From contig CALAUK010000172.1 of the NCBI GenBank assembly GCA_937892135.1, forward strand, positions 1 through 21,684: a DNA stretch of 21,684 nt, given 5' to 3'. The DNA comes from an uncultured Clostridia bacterium (GTDB lineage: Bacteria; Bacillota; Clostridia; UBA1381; UMGS1253). The notes beneath the pieces are model-generated. The model made no database searches, had not been told where the DNA came from, and saw nothing but the letters and a program-made list of their open reading frames with translations. The translations under genes and the position numbers were made by a program. Each line of letters opens with the position of its first letter. Position 1 is the first letter of the stretch. Below, in pieces: positions 1 through 7,139 of this stretch.

Positions 1-2066
1 GAGCTAATCTCTCCTACGCTGTTCTTTTCAACAAAGCATACATTACTTTCACTTAAGGTTATGCCGTCTATTCTTTGAGGAAAAACTGATACATATCCGG
101 GCGTTTTGCTATTGTTTGTTGTTCTGATATCTAAAATGGACACATCGTCAGCAAGAGGATGTATTCCTATTGCTCTTTTATTCCAGTTAACTTTTCCCGA
201 TACGGAGTTACTATTTCCTGCCGCAGTTAAAACAGCTTTTCCGTCTTTTATAGTTACTCTTACTATTTTATTTTTTAAATTTTCGTACTCCTTTGAGGTG
301 GTAAACTCACTTACCTCACCGCTTGGCAAAACAACCTTTGCATAAAATGAAGAATAGTCATTTTCGTCATTGTCTGTGTATCTTCCTGTGCCTGTCTCTG
401 TAAGATATCCGTAAAGTCCCGATATAGCCGCCTTATCAGTAATTACATCAGCTATCTTATTATCTCTTCCGAAAACAACAGTTACAGTGTCTCCAAGCAT
501 CAGATTTCCGCTTGAGGAAAGCTTGTTAAACGCCTCAATTCCTTCAATTTCATAAGTTTTTCCCGAAATTGTTACGCTTGTGGGTGTGTCTCTGTTGGGA
601 ATTGCCTTTTCATACACGCCCGTAGCTGTTTTATAGTATGCCAAAATAAGATTTAAATCTTCAACATAGTATAAAACATCATTTCGACCTATATCTGTAA
701 CCTTTGCCTTGCTTCCGTTTCTCATAACAGATACATTTTCTTTATTAACTCCAAAGCTGTCCTGCCAGCTGTTTTTTGCAAGAACAGGGCCGAAAACAGT
801 TCCCTCTTCATATTTTGCATAATCAACTCTCCCGTTTTCTTTAAAGCTAAGATATAAAATATCTCCCATAGAAAGACCTGACTTGACAGCTGAATAAGTA
901 AGCTTATTATCGTCTTTATAAACGGGTGTGCTGTCAGGAATATTATATGTTACCATCTTAGAATCTTTATATAATATCACATCGTTGTTTACAACCGAAT
1001 AAACAATATATTTTCCAAAATCAATCTCTTCAACGCCAAACGATTTTGACCTGTCTGTCAAAAGAGCATAATCAACATAGCCCTCCGCACTGTAAATAAG
1101 TGAAAATTCATCTCCCTCATTAATAGAAAGTGAGTAAAGATTTTTATACGGATACTGTTGCTTTCCGTAATAAACATTCATATTATCGTCTATATTAAAA
1201 AGCTTTCCTCCAAGCATAAGCCCACCGCCAACTGTACCCGTCACCTCATAGGTTACCTTTTTTTGTCCCGATGGTATAACGCAAAGAGCTTTTTTGTTAT
1301 CTTGAACAACTAAATCACCGCGAAGACCTACATAATCTTCAGTAAAATTCTTTCCGCGCTCAAATGTTCCTGAAGAAGTGTATATATTGTTTGCCCCAAC
1401 GCCTGCGTCCTGCTTGTATCCTGCAATAACAACACTGTCCTCAATTATACTGCAGTCAAGGTCAGTAATATAAGCAGTACTTGATTTTGCCTTGCTTGCT
1501 TTTAAAAGATTATATGCCATATTAGCAACATCATATCTTGTAAGCTCTTTTCCTGCCCAGATATTTATGTTTTCTGAAAGCCCCGCATTATCTGCAAGCT
1601 TCATCGGTCCATATGGCCATGAGGGGCCTATATCAGAGTCTGTGTAGCCTAAAAGCTTTAAAAACACCGTGGCAGCTTCCTCATACAAAACTGTGTTATT
1701 TGGTCTGAAATTTCCATCAGGATAGCCTGAGAAAACCGAGTTTTTAACACCTGTCCAGACATACGGTGCTGCCCAGTTGTCGCTTTTAACATCAGGAAAT
1801 ACGCTGATTTTCATCTCGGGCACAACGTAGTCTCTGTAAGCTGATGCCATAACCGCTATTTTTGCAAATTCGCCTCGTGAAACCACATCATTATATCTCA
1901 TATTTCCATCAGGGTCGCCCTGCATAATTGAAAATTCAGAAAGCACAATCCGTATTGCCTCCATACGCTGAGAATTATCCTCTTGAGCTGATACATGAAA
2001 AACAAATGAAGTCAAAAATACAGAAAAGCACAATAATATTGAAATCAGCAGTTTATTTTTTCTCAT
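1..2066 (-). CDS. SLH-domain exported surface protein, C-terminus beyond left edge (partial)
   Basis: I read this open frame directly on the minus strand. It starts at an ATG (2066) and stays open for 688 codons to base 1, so the stop lies outside the window. Residues 1-27 form a signal peptide: MRKNK, then a hydrophobic core, with likely cleavage after VSA. Three SLH repeats follow at about 34-78, 88-140 and 149-190; the second is clearest, with FPDVKSDNWA, GYPDGNFRPN and a final FLKLLGY. SLH repeats usually bind pyruvylated secondary cell-wall polymers, so the protein is probably anchored to the wall. From about 200 onward it is beta-rich and Tyr/Asp/Asn/Gly-rich, with no catalytic motif I recognise. 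The start lies 23 bases after the permease stop, with AAAGGA upstream, so it is the fourth gene of the exporter operon. Family assignment is firm; function is unknown. Confidence 0.85.
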   Translation of the reverse strand, partial: MRKNKLLISILLCFSVFLTSFVFHVSAQEDNSQRMEAIRIVLSEFSIMQGDPDGNMRYNDVVSRGEFAKIAVMASAYRDYVVPEMKISVFPDVKSDNWAAPYVWTGVKNSVFSGYPDGNFRPNNTVLYEEAATVFLKLLGYTDSDIGPSWPYGPMKLADNAGLSENINIWAGKELTRYDVANMAYNLLKASKAKSSTAYITDLDCSIIEDSVVIAGYKQDAGVGANNIYTSSGTFERGKNFTEDYVGLRGDLVVQDNKKALCVIPSGQKKVTYEVTGTVGGGLMLGGKLFNIDDNMNVYYGKQQYPYKNLYSLSINEGDEFSLIYSAEGYVDYALLTDRSKSFGVEEIDFGKYIVYSVVNNDVILYKDSKMVTYNIPDSTPVYKDDNKLTYSAVKSGLSMGDILYLSFKENGRVDYAKYEEGTVFGPVLAKNSWQDSFGVNKENVSVMRNGSKAKVTDIGRNDVLYYVEDLNLILAYYKTATGVYEKAIPNRDTPTSVTISGKTYEIEGIEAFNKLSSSGNLMLGDTVTVVFGRDNKIADVITDKAAISGLYGYLTETGTGRYTDNDENDYSSFYAKVVLPSGEVSEFTTSKEYENLKNKIVRVTIKDGKAVLTAAGNSNSVSGKVNWNKRAIGIHPLADDVSILDIRTTNNSKTPGYVSVFPQRIDGITLSESNVCFVEKNSVGEIS

Positions 2067-2089
2067 TTTATATCCAATCCTTTCAGTTT

Positions 2090-3271
2090 TTAATCGTGTC
2101 TTAATGCATCAATAGGATTTAGCTTCGCCGCCTTATTTGCAGGCAAAAATCCAAACAATATTCCTATTCCGACGGAAACAGAGCAGGAAACCACAATGGT
2201 CGAAAAAGACGGAACCGCAGTTATCCCTATGCCTTTTCCTATTACATATGACACTATTGCTCCTAAAACTATTCCAATAACTCCGCCGATACCGCTTACC
2301 AAACCCGCTTCTATAACAAACTGCTTCATAATATCACGTCTTTTTGCACCTAAAGATTTTCTTATGCCGATTTCCCTTGTCCTTTCCGTTACCGACACAA
2401 GCATTATATTCATTATGCCTATACCTGCAACCAAAAGAGAAATTCCCGCAATCGCCACAAGCATCATCTTCATTATTCCGATAAGGTCATTTACAACATT
2501 TAATATTTCCATCATATTAGTTGCAGAAAAATAATCATCATCTCCAAGGCACTTTTCCAAAAATCCCTTTATTTTATCTGTTGCCTCTTTAACAATTTCT
2601 TCGTTTTTTGCTCCTACAACATAGCTTGATATTGTTTTTGTTTTTGAAAGGCTTTGCGCCTTTGTGTATGGAATATAAATGCAATTATCAGAAGAGGTCT
2701 CCGTCGAATCGCCTTTTTCTTCAAGCACACCAACAACGCTAAACGTGTGTCCGCTTATTTTTATTGTTTTTCCAACAGCTTCCTCAAAAGGAAAAACTTC
2801 GTTTTTTATGTATGTTCCTATAACACACGAAGAAGCACCATAAGAAACCTCGCCATAGCTTAGAAATCTTCCGTCAGTAACATTTAATGCGCTGATTTTG
2901 TCATACTGTTCACTGACCCCCGTCATTGAAGTCTGAATTGTCTCAGACCCGCTTAGTCTTATCTTGGCGCCCTGCACCGTAACCTTTGGTGAAACTCCCA
3001 TATACAGCTCCGGATTTTCTTCTACAAAGTTATACAGCTGTTCAGGTTCTACTTTTTTATTACTGCTTCTGTTATTAACATTTATATTTATAGATGTTGT
3101 GCCAAAGCTTTCAAATGCAGTTATCATTTCATTTGTCATGCCGTCCACAAGACTTACCAGTATAATAACCGCCGCAACGCCAACCACCATTCCCAGCATT
3201 GTCAGAAAAGAACGCATTTTGCTTGTCAGTATGCTTGAAAGAGCAAGGCTAAAAGATTTAACCATATTCAC
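2090..3271 (-). CDS. MacB/FtsX-type ABC transporter permease
   Basis: This 393-residue membrane protein has the MacB layout. One transmembrane helix lies near residues 21-42, preceded by the conserved amphipathic LTSKMRSFLTMLG segment. A roughly 220-residue extracytoplasmic domain follows, then three C-terminal helices forming the FtsX domain. The loop TERTREIGIRKSLGAKRRDI after the second helix is the signature that couples to the ATPase, and the C-terminus ends in the usual NPIDALRHD. Family members (MacB, YknZ, LolC/E-like) act as mechanotransmitters rather than classic channel exporters. I take the GTG at 3271: the AGGGGG at the end of the ATPase gene sits 9 bases upstream of it, against 15 for the next in-frame ATG. 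Only 3 bases separate it from the ATPase stop. The substrate cannot be told from sequence. Confidence 0.93.
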   Translation of the reverse strand: MNMVKSFSLALSSILTSKMRSFLTMLGMVVGVAAVIILVSLVDGMTNEMITAFESFGTTSININVNNRSSNKKVEPEQLYNFVEENPELYMGVSPKVTVQGAKIRLSGSETIQTSMTGVSEQYDKISALNVTDGRFLSYGEVSYGASSCVIGTYIKNEVFPFEEAVGKTIKISGHTFSVVGVLEEKGDSTETSSDNCIYIPYTKAQSLSKTKTISSYVVGAKNEEIVKEATDKIKGFLEKCLGDDDYFSATNMMEILNVVNDLIGIMKMMLVAIAGISLLVAGIGIMNIMLVSVTERTREIGIRKSLGAKRRDIMKQFVIEAGLVSGIGGVIGIVLGAIVSYVIGKGIGITAVPSFSTIVVSCSVSVGIGILFGFLPANKAAKLNPIDALRHD

Positions 3272-3274
3272 AAG

Positions 3275-3997
3275 CTAAATCCCCCTTTCCTCTGCCGTTT
3301 TTGGTGCGTCAGAGCTTTCAGAACTGTCGCTTATTATTTTCCCGTCATGTATTCTTACAATTCTCTTCGCCTCTTTTGCAAGCGAATTATCATGGGTAAT
3401 AAGTACAATAGTGTTTCCCTCATTATTAAGCTCTTTTAAAAAATCCATAACTTCTCTTCCCGTTTTTGAATCAAGAGCACCTGTCGGTTCATCAGCCAAA
3501 ATAACGCTAGGGTCACCCGCAAGTGCCCTTGCAATAGAAACTCTCTGCTGCTGACCGCCCGAAAGCTGCGAGGGAAGATTTTTGCATTTGCTTTCAAGGC
3601 CTACTCTTTTTAATGCCTCCATAGCTCTTTTTTCCTGCTCAGATTCTTTTAATCCTGCATACAAAAGAGGAAGCTTAACATTTTCAACAACATTTATTTT
3701 TGGTATCAGGTTATATTGCTGAAATATAAAACCTAACATCTTGTTTCGTATCTCGGCAAGCTCATCATCTTTCATTTCAGACACATCCTGTCCGTCAAGA
3801 TAATACTTGCCCGATGTTGGAACATCAAGACAGCCTATTATGTTCATCATGGTAGACTTTCCCGAGCCCGATTGGCCAACTATTGCAACAAATTCTCCGC
3901 GCTCAATTCTAAGATTAACACCATCGACAGCGCGCACCTCTTCATCGCCCATCTTATATATTTTGTATACTTCTTTAAGTTCTATAAGTGATGCCAT
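3275..3997 (-). CDS. MacB/LolD-type ABC transporter ATP-binding protein
   Basis: This 240-residue protein is a complete ABC ATPase that should energise the neighbouring permease from the cytoplasmic face. Visible motifs are Walker A GQSGSGKS (41-48), Q-loop FQQYNLIP (92-99), signature LSGGQQQR (145-152), Walker B VILADEPTGALDS (165-177) and the H-loop histidine in ITHD (202). The sequence is typical of the LolD/MacB/YknY group, close to the macrolide- and peptide-export ATPases. I prefer the ATG at 3997; a GTG two codons upstream (4003) is also possible, but it sits only 5 bases from the AAAGGG ribosome binding site. The gene lies between the adaptor (30-base gap) and the permease (3-base gap), so all three are probably translated from one mRNA. 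Confidence 0.94.
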   Translation of the reverse strand: MASLIELKEVYKIYKMGDEEVRAVDGVNLRIERGEFVAIVGQSGSGKSTMMNIIGCLDVPTSGKYYLDGQDVSEMKDDELAEIRNKMLGFIFQQYNLIPKINVVENVKLPLLYAGLKESEQEKRAMEALKRVGLESKCKNLPSQLSGGQQQRVSIARALAGDPSVILADEPTGALDSKTGREVMDFLKELNNEGNTIVLITHDNSLAKEAKRIVRIHDGKIISDSSESSDAPKTAEERGI

Positions 3998-4027
3998 TGC
4001 CACACTTGCCCTTTCTTAATTAAATAC

Positions 4028-5707
4028 TTATCTCATACCTCCGCCGGGCATTTCTCCACCAGGCATACCTCCTGACGGCATTCTGCCGGAGGGCATTCCA
4101 CCGGAAGGCATTCCGCCCATTCCGCCCTGCATATTTCCGGGTCTCATAACAGGCATCATATTATTTTCATTCTCTGACGAGACGTAAGTAACCATTTCTA
4201 TAACATCGCCTTCATTAAGGCCTTTCTTAATTTCCACATACTCTCCGTCTGAAATTCCAATTTCTACTTTTACAGTTTTAAAGCCGTCAGGTGCATTGTC
4301 TTTTTTATCTTCTTTTTCTCCTTTGACATATACTGTATTTCCCCTGTTTAATGCTCCAATAGGAATTGCAATAACATTTGTCGCGCTTTCAATATTAATA
4401 ACAGCTTCAATATTCATGCCCGGCTTTAAATCTTCGTCAAACTCAGAGATTTCAACAGTTACGGGGTAAGTCGTAATACCATTGTTTGTTGTTCCTACAA
4501 CGCTTACATTGGTTACAACCCCATTATACGCTTTTCCGGGGATTGCATCTGCACTTATACTTACGCTCTGCCCCACACGACATTTAGCTATATCTGTTTC
4601 ATCAATCGCAAGGTCAAACTTAAGAACACTCATATCGTATATGATAGCCATAGGAGTTTGCGTCATCTTAGACGAATCAAGCTTATCGCCTGCCTTTGTG
4701 TTCTTCTCTACAACCTTTCCCGAAATCGGTGCCTTAATAATGTAATCATCAACTCTGTCTTCTGCGCTTTCATAAGAAAGCACAGCATCCTCTAAAGACA
4801 TGCTGGCATTTTTTAAATTGTCTGTTACAGAATCATTTTTAATAAGTGCTATTGCCTGACCTGCTATAACATAGTCTCCCTCTTTTACATAAAGAGAAGA
4901 AATTTCGCCGCTTGCCTTTGAAATTATATTCTTATTTGTCAGGTATTTAAAAGTTCCTACATCACTGCACATCATACCGTTTATTTCAACTGTTCCGCTG
5001 TCAGTCTCGCTTAAAGCTCCCGGATTTGTAATTTTTACGGTTACATCCTTAAGCTTAACCCTTGATGAGCTTATATAGGAAGTCTCCATCGTTTTTGTAA
5101 CAGTTCCATACACATTATAAGAACTTCCCGCAACTTTAACCGTTGCCGCCTGTCCTTTATATATGTTATTTGCATCAACCTCTGTGAAAGGAACAGTTAT
5201 TTCAAGGTATGTATCGTCATAAACCTCAGCAATAATCATTCCGCTATTCACATCATCGCCTTTTTCGCACGAAAGAGACGAGATTCTTCCCGAATATTTG
5301 GTTTTAACAGTTAAATCATCTACCGACTGAACAGCATTTTTATAACTGTTTTCAGCTCTTTTTAATGCATTTTGAGCATTTGTCAAACTTCTTTCAGTAT
5401 CCGAGGAATCAATTTGATACAAAACCTGATCTTTTTCAACCTCATCATCTTTTTCAAACTCTGCAAAAATGACCTCGCCGCTCACAAGAGAAGTTATTTC
5501 ATACGAATCATTTGCTTCGATGGTAGATGTTCCGCTGATTGTGTTTACTATATTACGCCTCTCTACACCAACCTCAGTCCTTATCTCTTCAAAAGCAGCA
5601 CCAGCCTTCTTTTTTATGCTGCTGAAAATACTTATACCTGCCACTATAAGCACAACAATTACTACCGCTAATATGATTACAGTCTTTTTTGTTAGTTTTT
5701 TCTGCAT
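4028..5707 (-). CDS. HlyD/MacA-family efflux adaptor with duplicated core and Met/Gly-rich tail
   Basis: This 559-residue protein has an N-terminal membrane anchor (about residues 9-29) and an extracytoplasmic adaptor body. Lipoyl-like strands are visible at 76-100 and 139-165, joined by a short coiled hairpin (101-133). The same pattern recurs at 266-292 and 329-358 with hairpin 291-321, so the core appears duplicated with a period of 190 residues. A beta-barrel and membrane-proximal region (360-510) follows. The last 45 residues are a low-complexity tail of five-residue repeats of the PSGGM type. In known systems such proteins (MacA, YknX) join an ABC pump to exported substrate or partner proteins. 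It is the first gene of its operon. The ATG at 5707 has AGGAG 9 bases upstream. No lipobox cysteine is seen at the N-terminus. The substrate is unknown. Confidence 0.9.
   Translation of the reverse strand: MQKKLTKKTVIILAVVIVVLIVAGISIFSSIKKKAGAAFEEIRTEVGVERRNIVNTISGTSTIEANDSYEITSLVSGEVIFAEFEKDDEVEKDQVLYQIDSSDTERSLTNAQNALKRAENSYKNAVQSVDDLTVKTKYSGRISSLSCEKGDDVNSGMIIAEVYDDTYLEITVPFTEVDANNIYKGQAATVKVAGSSYNVYGTVTKTMETSYISSSRVKLKDVTVKITNPGALSETDSGTVEINGMMCSDVGTFKYLTNKNIISKASGEISSLYVKEGDYVIAGQAIALIKNDSVTDNLKNASMSLEDAVLSYESAEDRVDDYIIKAPISGKVVEKNTKAGDKLDSSKMTQTPMAIIYDMSVLKFDLAIDETDIAKCRVGQSVSISADAIPGKAYNGVVTNVSVVGTTNNGITTYPVTVEISEFDEDLKPGMNIEAVINIESATNVIAIPIGALNRGNTVYVKGEKEDKKDNAPDGFKTVKVEIGISDGEYVEIKKGLNEGDVIEMVTYVSSENENNMMPVMRPGNMQGGMGGMPSGGMPSGRMPSGGMPGGEMPGGGMR
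4034..4108 (-). repeat. Five tandem 15-bp repeats encoding the Met-Pro-Gly tail of the adaptor
   Basis: On the + strand five 15-bp units each begin with CAT (4034, 4049, 4064, 4079, 4094). On the coding strand they encode the end of the adaptor as PSGGM, PSGRM, PSGGM, PGGEM and PGGGM. The units differ by several bases, so this is an aged in-frame tandem repeat. It ends four bases before the stop codon's first base on the coding strand, after a single Arg codon. Confidence 0.8.
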
Positions 5708-5745
5708 ATATTTATACTCCTCATGGTATTTTTAATTTCAAATAA

Positions 5746-5774
5746 ATTATACTCTATTTTTTGTTAATGCACAA
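5746..5774 (-). promoter_or_regulatory. Sigma-A promoter of the exporter/SLH operon
   Basis: Reading leftward, a perfect TATAAT (bases 5746-5751 on +, read as ATTATA) is preceded by a weak -35 TTGTGC (5769-5774) at a spacing of 17 bases. Transcription would begin near 5739, leaving a leader of about 30 bases before the adaptor ATG. No operator is evident. Confidence 0.6.
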
Positions 5775-5855
5775 GGCATTTTCTGTAAACAATTTGTAAC
5801 TTTAGGCAAACAAAAAGCCTCTTTAAAATATTTTTAAAAAATTTTTAAAAAACTC

Positions 5856-5884
5856 TTGCTTTTTTATTTTCAGTGTGTTACAAT
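5856..5884 (+). promoter_or_regulatory. Strong sigma-A promoter of rplS, with upstream A/T tracts
   Basis: The -35 TTGCTT (5856-5861) and -10 TACAAT (5879-5884) are separated by 17 bases. Just upstream, 5824-5852 is almost pure A and T in alternating T5/A6 runs, resembling an UP element or curved DNA, as expected for a highly expressed ribosomal protein gene. Confidence 0.75.
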
Positions 5885-5890
5885 ATATCG

Positions 5891-5940
5891 GTATACGGAT
5901 GGTCCTCTGCCCGATTACGCCGGCATGAACATCTACGAAG
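5891..5940 (+). ncRNA. L19 leader-like cis-regulatory RNA of rplS
   Basis: The short 5' untranslated region between the promoter and rplS can fold into a hairpin with an internal loop. GATG (5898-5901) pairs with CATC (5930-5933), and TGCC (5908-5911) pairs with GGCA (5922-5925). The context GGATGGTCCTCTGCC and CATGAACATCT resembles the Firmicutes L19 leader that I recall, which is thought to bind L19 for autoregulation. The position directly before the Shine-Dalgarno of rplS supports this. I cannot run a covariance search here. Confidence 0.7.
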
Positions 5941-5957
5941 GAAGGAGGCAAATGAAA

Positions 5958-6299
5958 ATGGACTTTATTAAAGCTATAACAGAAAGTCAGTTGAGAAATG
6001 ATTTACCTCAGCTTAACATCGGTGATACTCTTAAGGTATACTTTAAGGTTATCGAGGGTACCCGTGAAAGAATCCAGATGTTTGAAGGTACACTTATTAA
6101 GAAAAATGGTAGTGGTATCTCTGAAACATTTACTGTAAGACGTATTTCTTACGGAGTAGGCGTTGAAAGAACTTTCCCTGTGAACTCTCCCAAAATCAGC
6201 AAGATTGAGATTTCCAGAAAGGGTAAAGTAAGAAGAGCTAAACTATACTATCTACGTGATAGAGTTGGTAAGAGCGCTAAGGTAAAAGAGAAAATCTGA
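5958..6299 (+). CDS. rplS: 50S ribosomal protein L19
   Basis: The product is ribosomal protein L19, which lies at the interface of the 30S and 50S subunits. Diagnostic stretches are LRNDLPQLNIGDTLKV, EGTRERIQMFEG, GISETFTVRRISYGVGVERT and the end KVRRAKLYYLRDR. The length of 113-115 residues matches the family (115 in Bacillus subtilis, from memory). Two in-frame ATGs compete: 5952, only 3 bases after AGGAGG (5943-5948), and 5958, 9 bases after it. I choose 5958 because the spacing is normal and many L19 proteins begin M-D-x-I-K. The frame stays open upstream to 5856, but that part is promoter and leader RNA. In many Firmicutes rplS precedes rbgA, as here. Confidence 0.97.
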   Translation: MDFIKAITESQLRNDLPQLNIGDTLKVYFKVIEGTRERIQMFEGTLIKKNGSGISETFTVRRISYGVGVERTFPVNSPKISKIEISRKGKVRRAKLYYLRDRVGKSAKVKEKI

Positions 6300-6308
6300 T
6301 TCTTAATT

Positions 6309-6337
6309 AAAAGGGACAATTTTATGTCCCTTTTATG
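6309..6337 (+). terminator. Hairpin terminator after rplS (first of two)
   Basis: The arms AAAAGGGACA (6309-6318) and TGTCCCTTTT (6325-6334) form a 10-bp stem with a 6-base loop; the T run is mostly inside the stem. It begins 10 bases after the rplS stop and may be only partly efficient, since no clear new promoter precedes lepB. Confidence 0.7.
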
Positions 6338-6345
6338 TTATCTAA

Positions 6346-6366
6346 AAAAGGCAGTTTTGCCTTTTA
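6346..6366 (+). terminator. Second hairpin between rplS and lepB
   Basis: The arms AAAAGGCA (6346-6353) and TGCCTTTT (6358-6365) enclose a GTTT loop, 11 bases after the first hairpin. It could be a second attenuator or an mRNA processing or stability element ahead of lepB. Confidence 0.55.
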
Positions 6367-6391
6367 ATATATATTTAAAGGAGTGTTTGTT

Positions 6392-7117
6392 TTGGAAAAT
6401 AACGAATTCGAAAAAGAAAACCAGACTCCGTCTTGTGAAGAAATTGAAGAAAAAGAAGAGAAGAAAGTTTTTGACTTAAAAAAAGAAATAAAAGAGTGGG
6501 TTGTGTGCCTTCTAATCGCATTTGCGGTGGTTTTTGTTGTCAAAGCATTTTTGTTTGACATTGTAAAGGTTGACGGCATTTCGATGAATCCTACGCTTCA
6601 GCACGGCGAGCATTTGTTTTTATCAAAGCTAGGCTACAAGCCCCAAAGAGGCGATATCATCGTTTTAGACTCAAAGTATAAAGAACGTCAGGCAGTTATT
6701 AACACACTGGAAAAAGATTTTGATAAGTTTTTATTAAAATATGATTATTTTACAAAAACTAAGTATAATTTAAATGCTGTCCCCTACATCAAAAGAGTTA
6801 TAGGCTTGCCGGGAGACGAAATTAAAATCATAGAAGAAATGGGTTTTGACAATAACGGAAGCCTTGTAAAGGTTCAAAATGTTTTTCTAAATGGTGAGCT
6901 TTTAGAAGAAAACTACATTCAGGTTGACAGCGATATGCCATTAAAAGAAGATATTTCGTGCACAGTAAGCGAGGGTCATGTTTTTGTTATGGGTGATAAC
7001 CGCGACCACTCGGCAGACAGCAGAGTTTTAACTATCGGCGAGATTCCTTTTGAGGCAATCTGGGGAAAGGCAGCATTTCGCATCTGGCCCTTAAACAAAA
7101 TCGGTTCACCCTATTAA
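6392..7117 (+). CDS. lepB: Signal peptidase I
   Basis: This is a type I signal peptidase, which removes signal peptides from exported proteins at the outer face of the membrane. It has a charged cytoplasmic N-terminus, one transmembrane helix (about residues 36-56) and an external catalytic domain. The catalytic serine is in GISMNPTL (Ser64) and the general-base lysine in YIKRVIGLPGDE (Lys134); the conserved GDNRDHSADSR box lies near residue 200. About 40 residues (roughly 93-132) separate the strand after the serine box from the lysine box. I place the start at TTG 6392, 8 bases after AAAGGAG (6377-6383). A GTG at 6383 overlaps that site and cannot use it. The likely length is 241 residues. 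It probably depends on read-through from rplS or on a promoter I cannot see. Confidence 0.95.
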   Translation: MENNEFEKENQTPSCEEIEEKEEKKVFDLKKEIKEWVVCLLIAFAVVFVVKAFLFDIVKVDGISMNPTLQHGEHLFLSKLGYKPQRGDIIVLDSKYKERQAVINTLEKDFDKFLLKYDYFTKTKYNLNAVPYIKRVIGLPGDEIKIIEEMGFDNNGSLVKVQNVFLNGELLEENYIQVDSDMPLKEDISCTVSEGHVFVMGDNRDHSADSRVLTIGEIPFEAIWGKAAFRIWPLNKIGSPY

Positions 7118-7139
7118 TTTTAAGAAAGGACGGGTTTTA

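Noticed and set aside
1..2066. Small + strand frame at 106-345 as a gene
   Set aside because: It lies antisense within the long SLH protein frame, which has a signal peptide and clear repeats.
4034..4108. CRISPR-like or mobile repeat array
   Set aside because: The 15-bp units are contiguous, in frame and code for the adaptor tail; there are no spacers.
5856..5957. N-terminal extension of L19 in the same frame
   Set aside because: These codons coincide with the -35/-10 promoter and the leader hairpin, and L19 homologues begin near 5952-5958.
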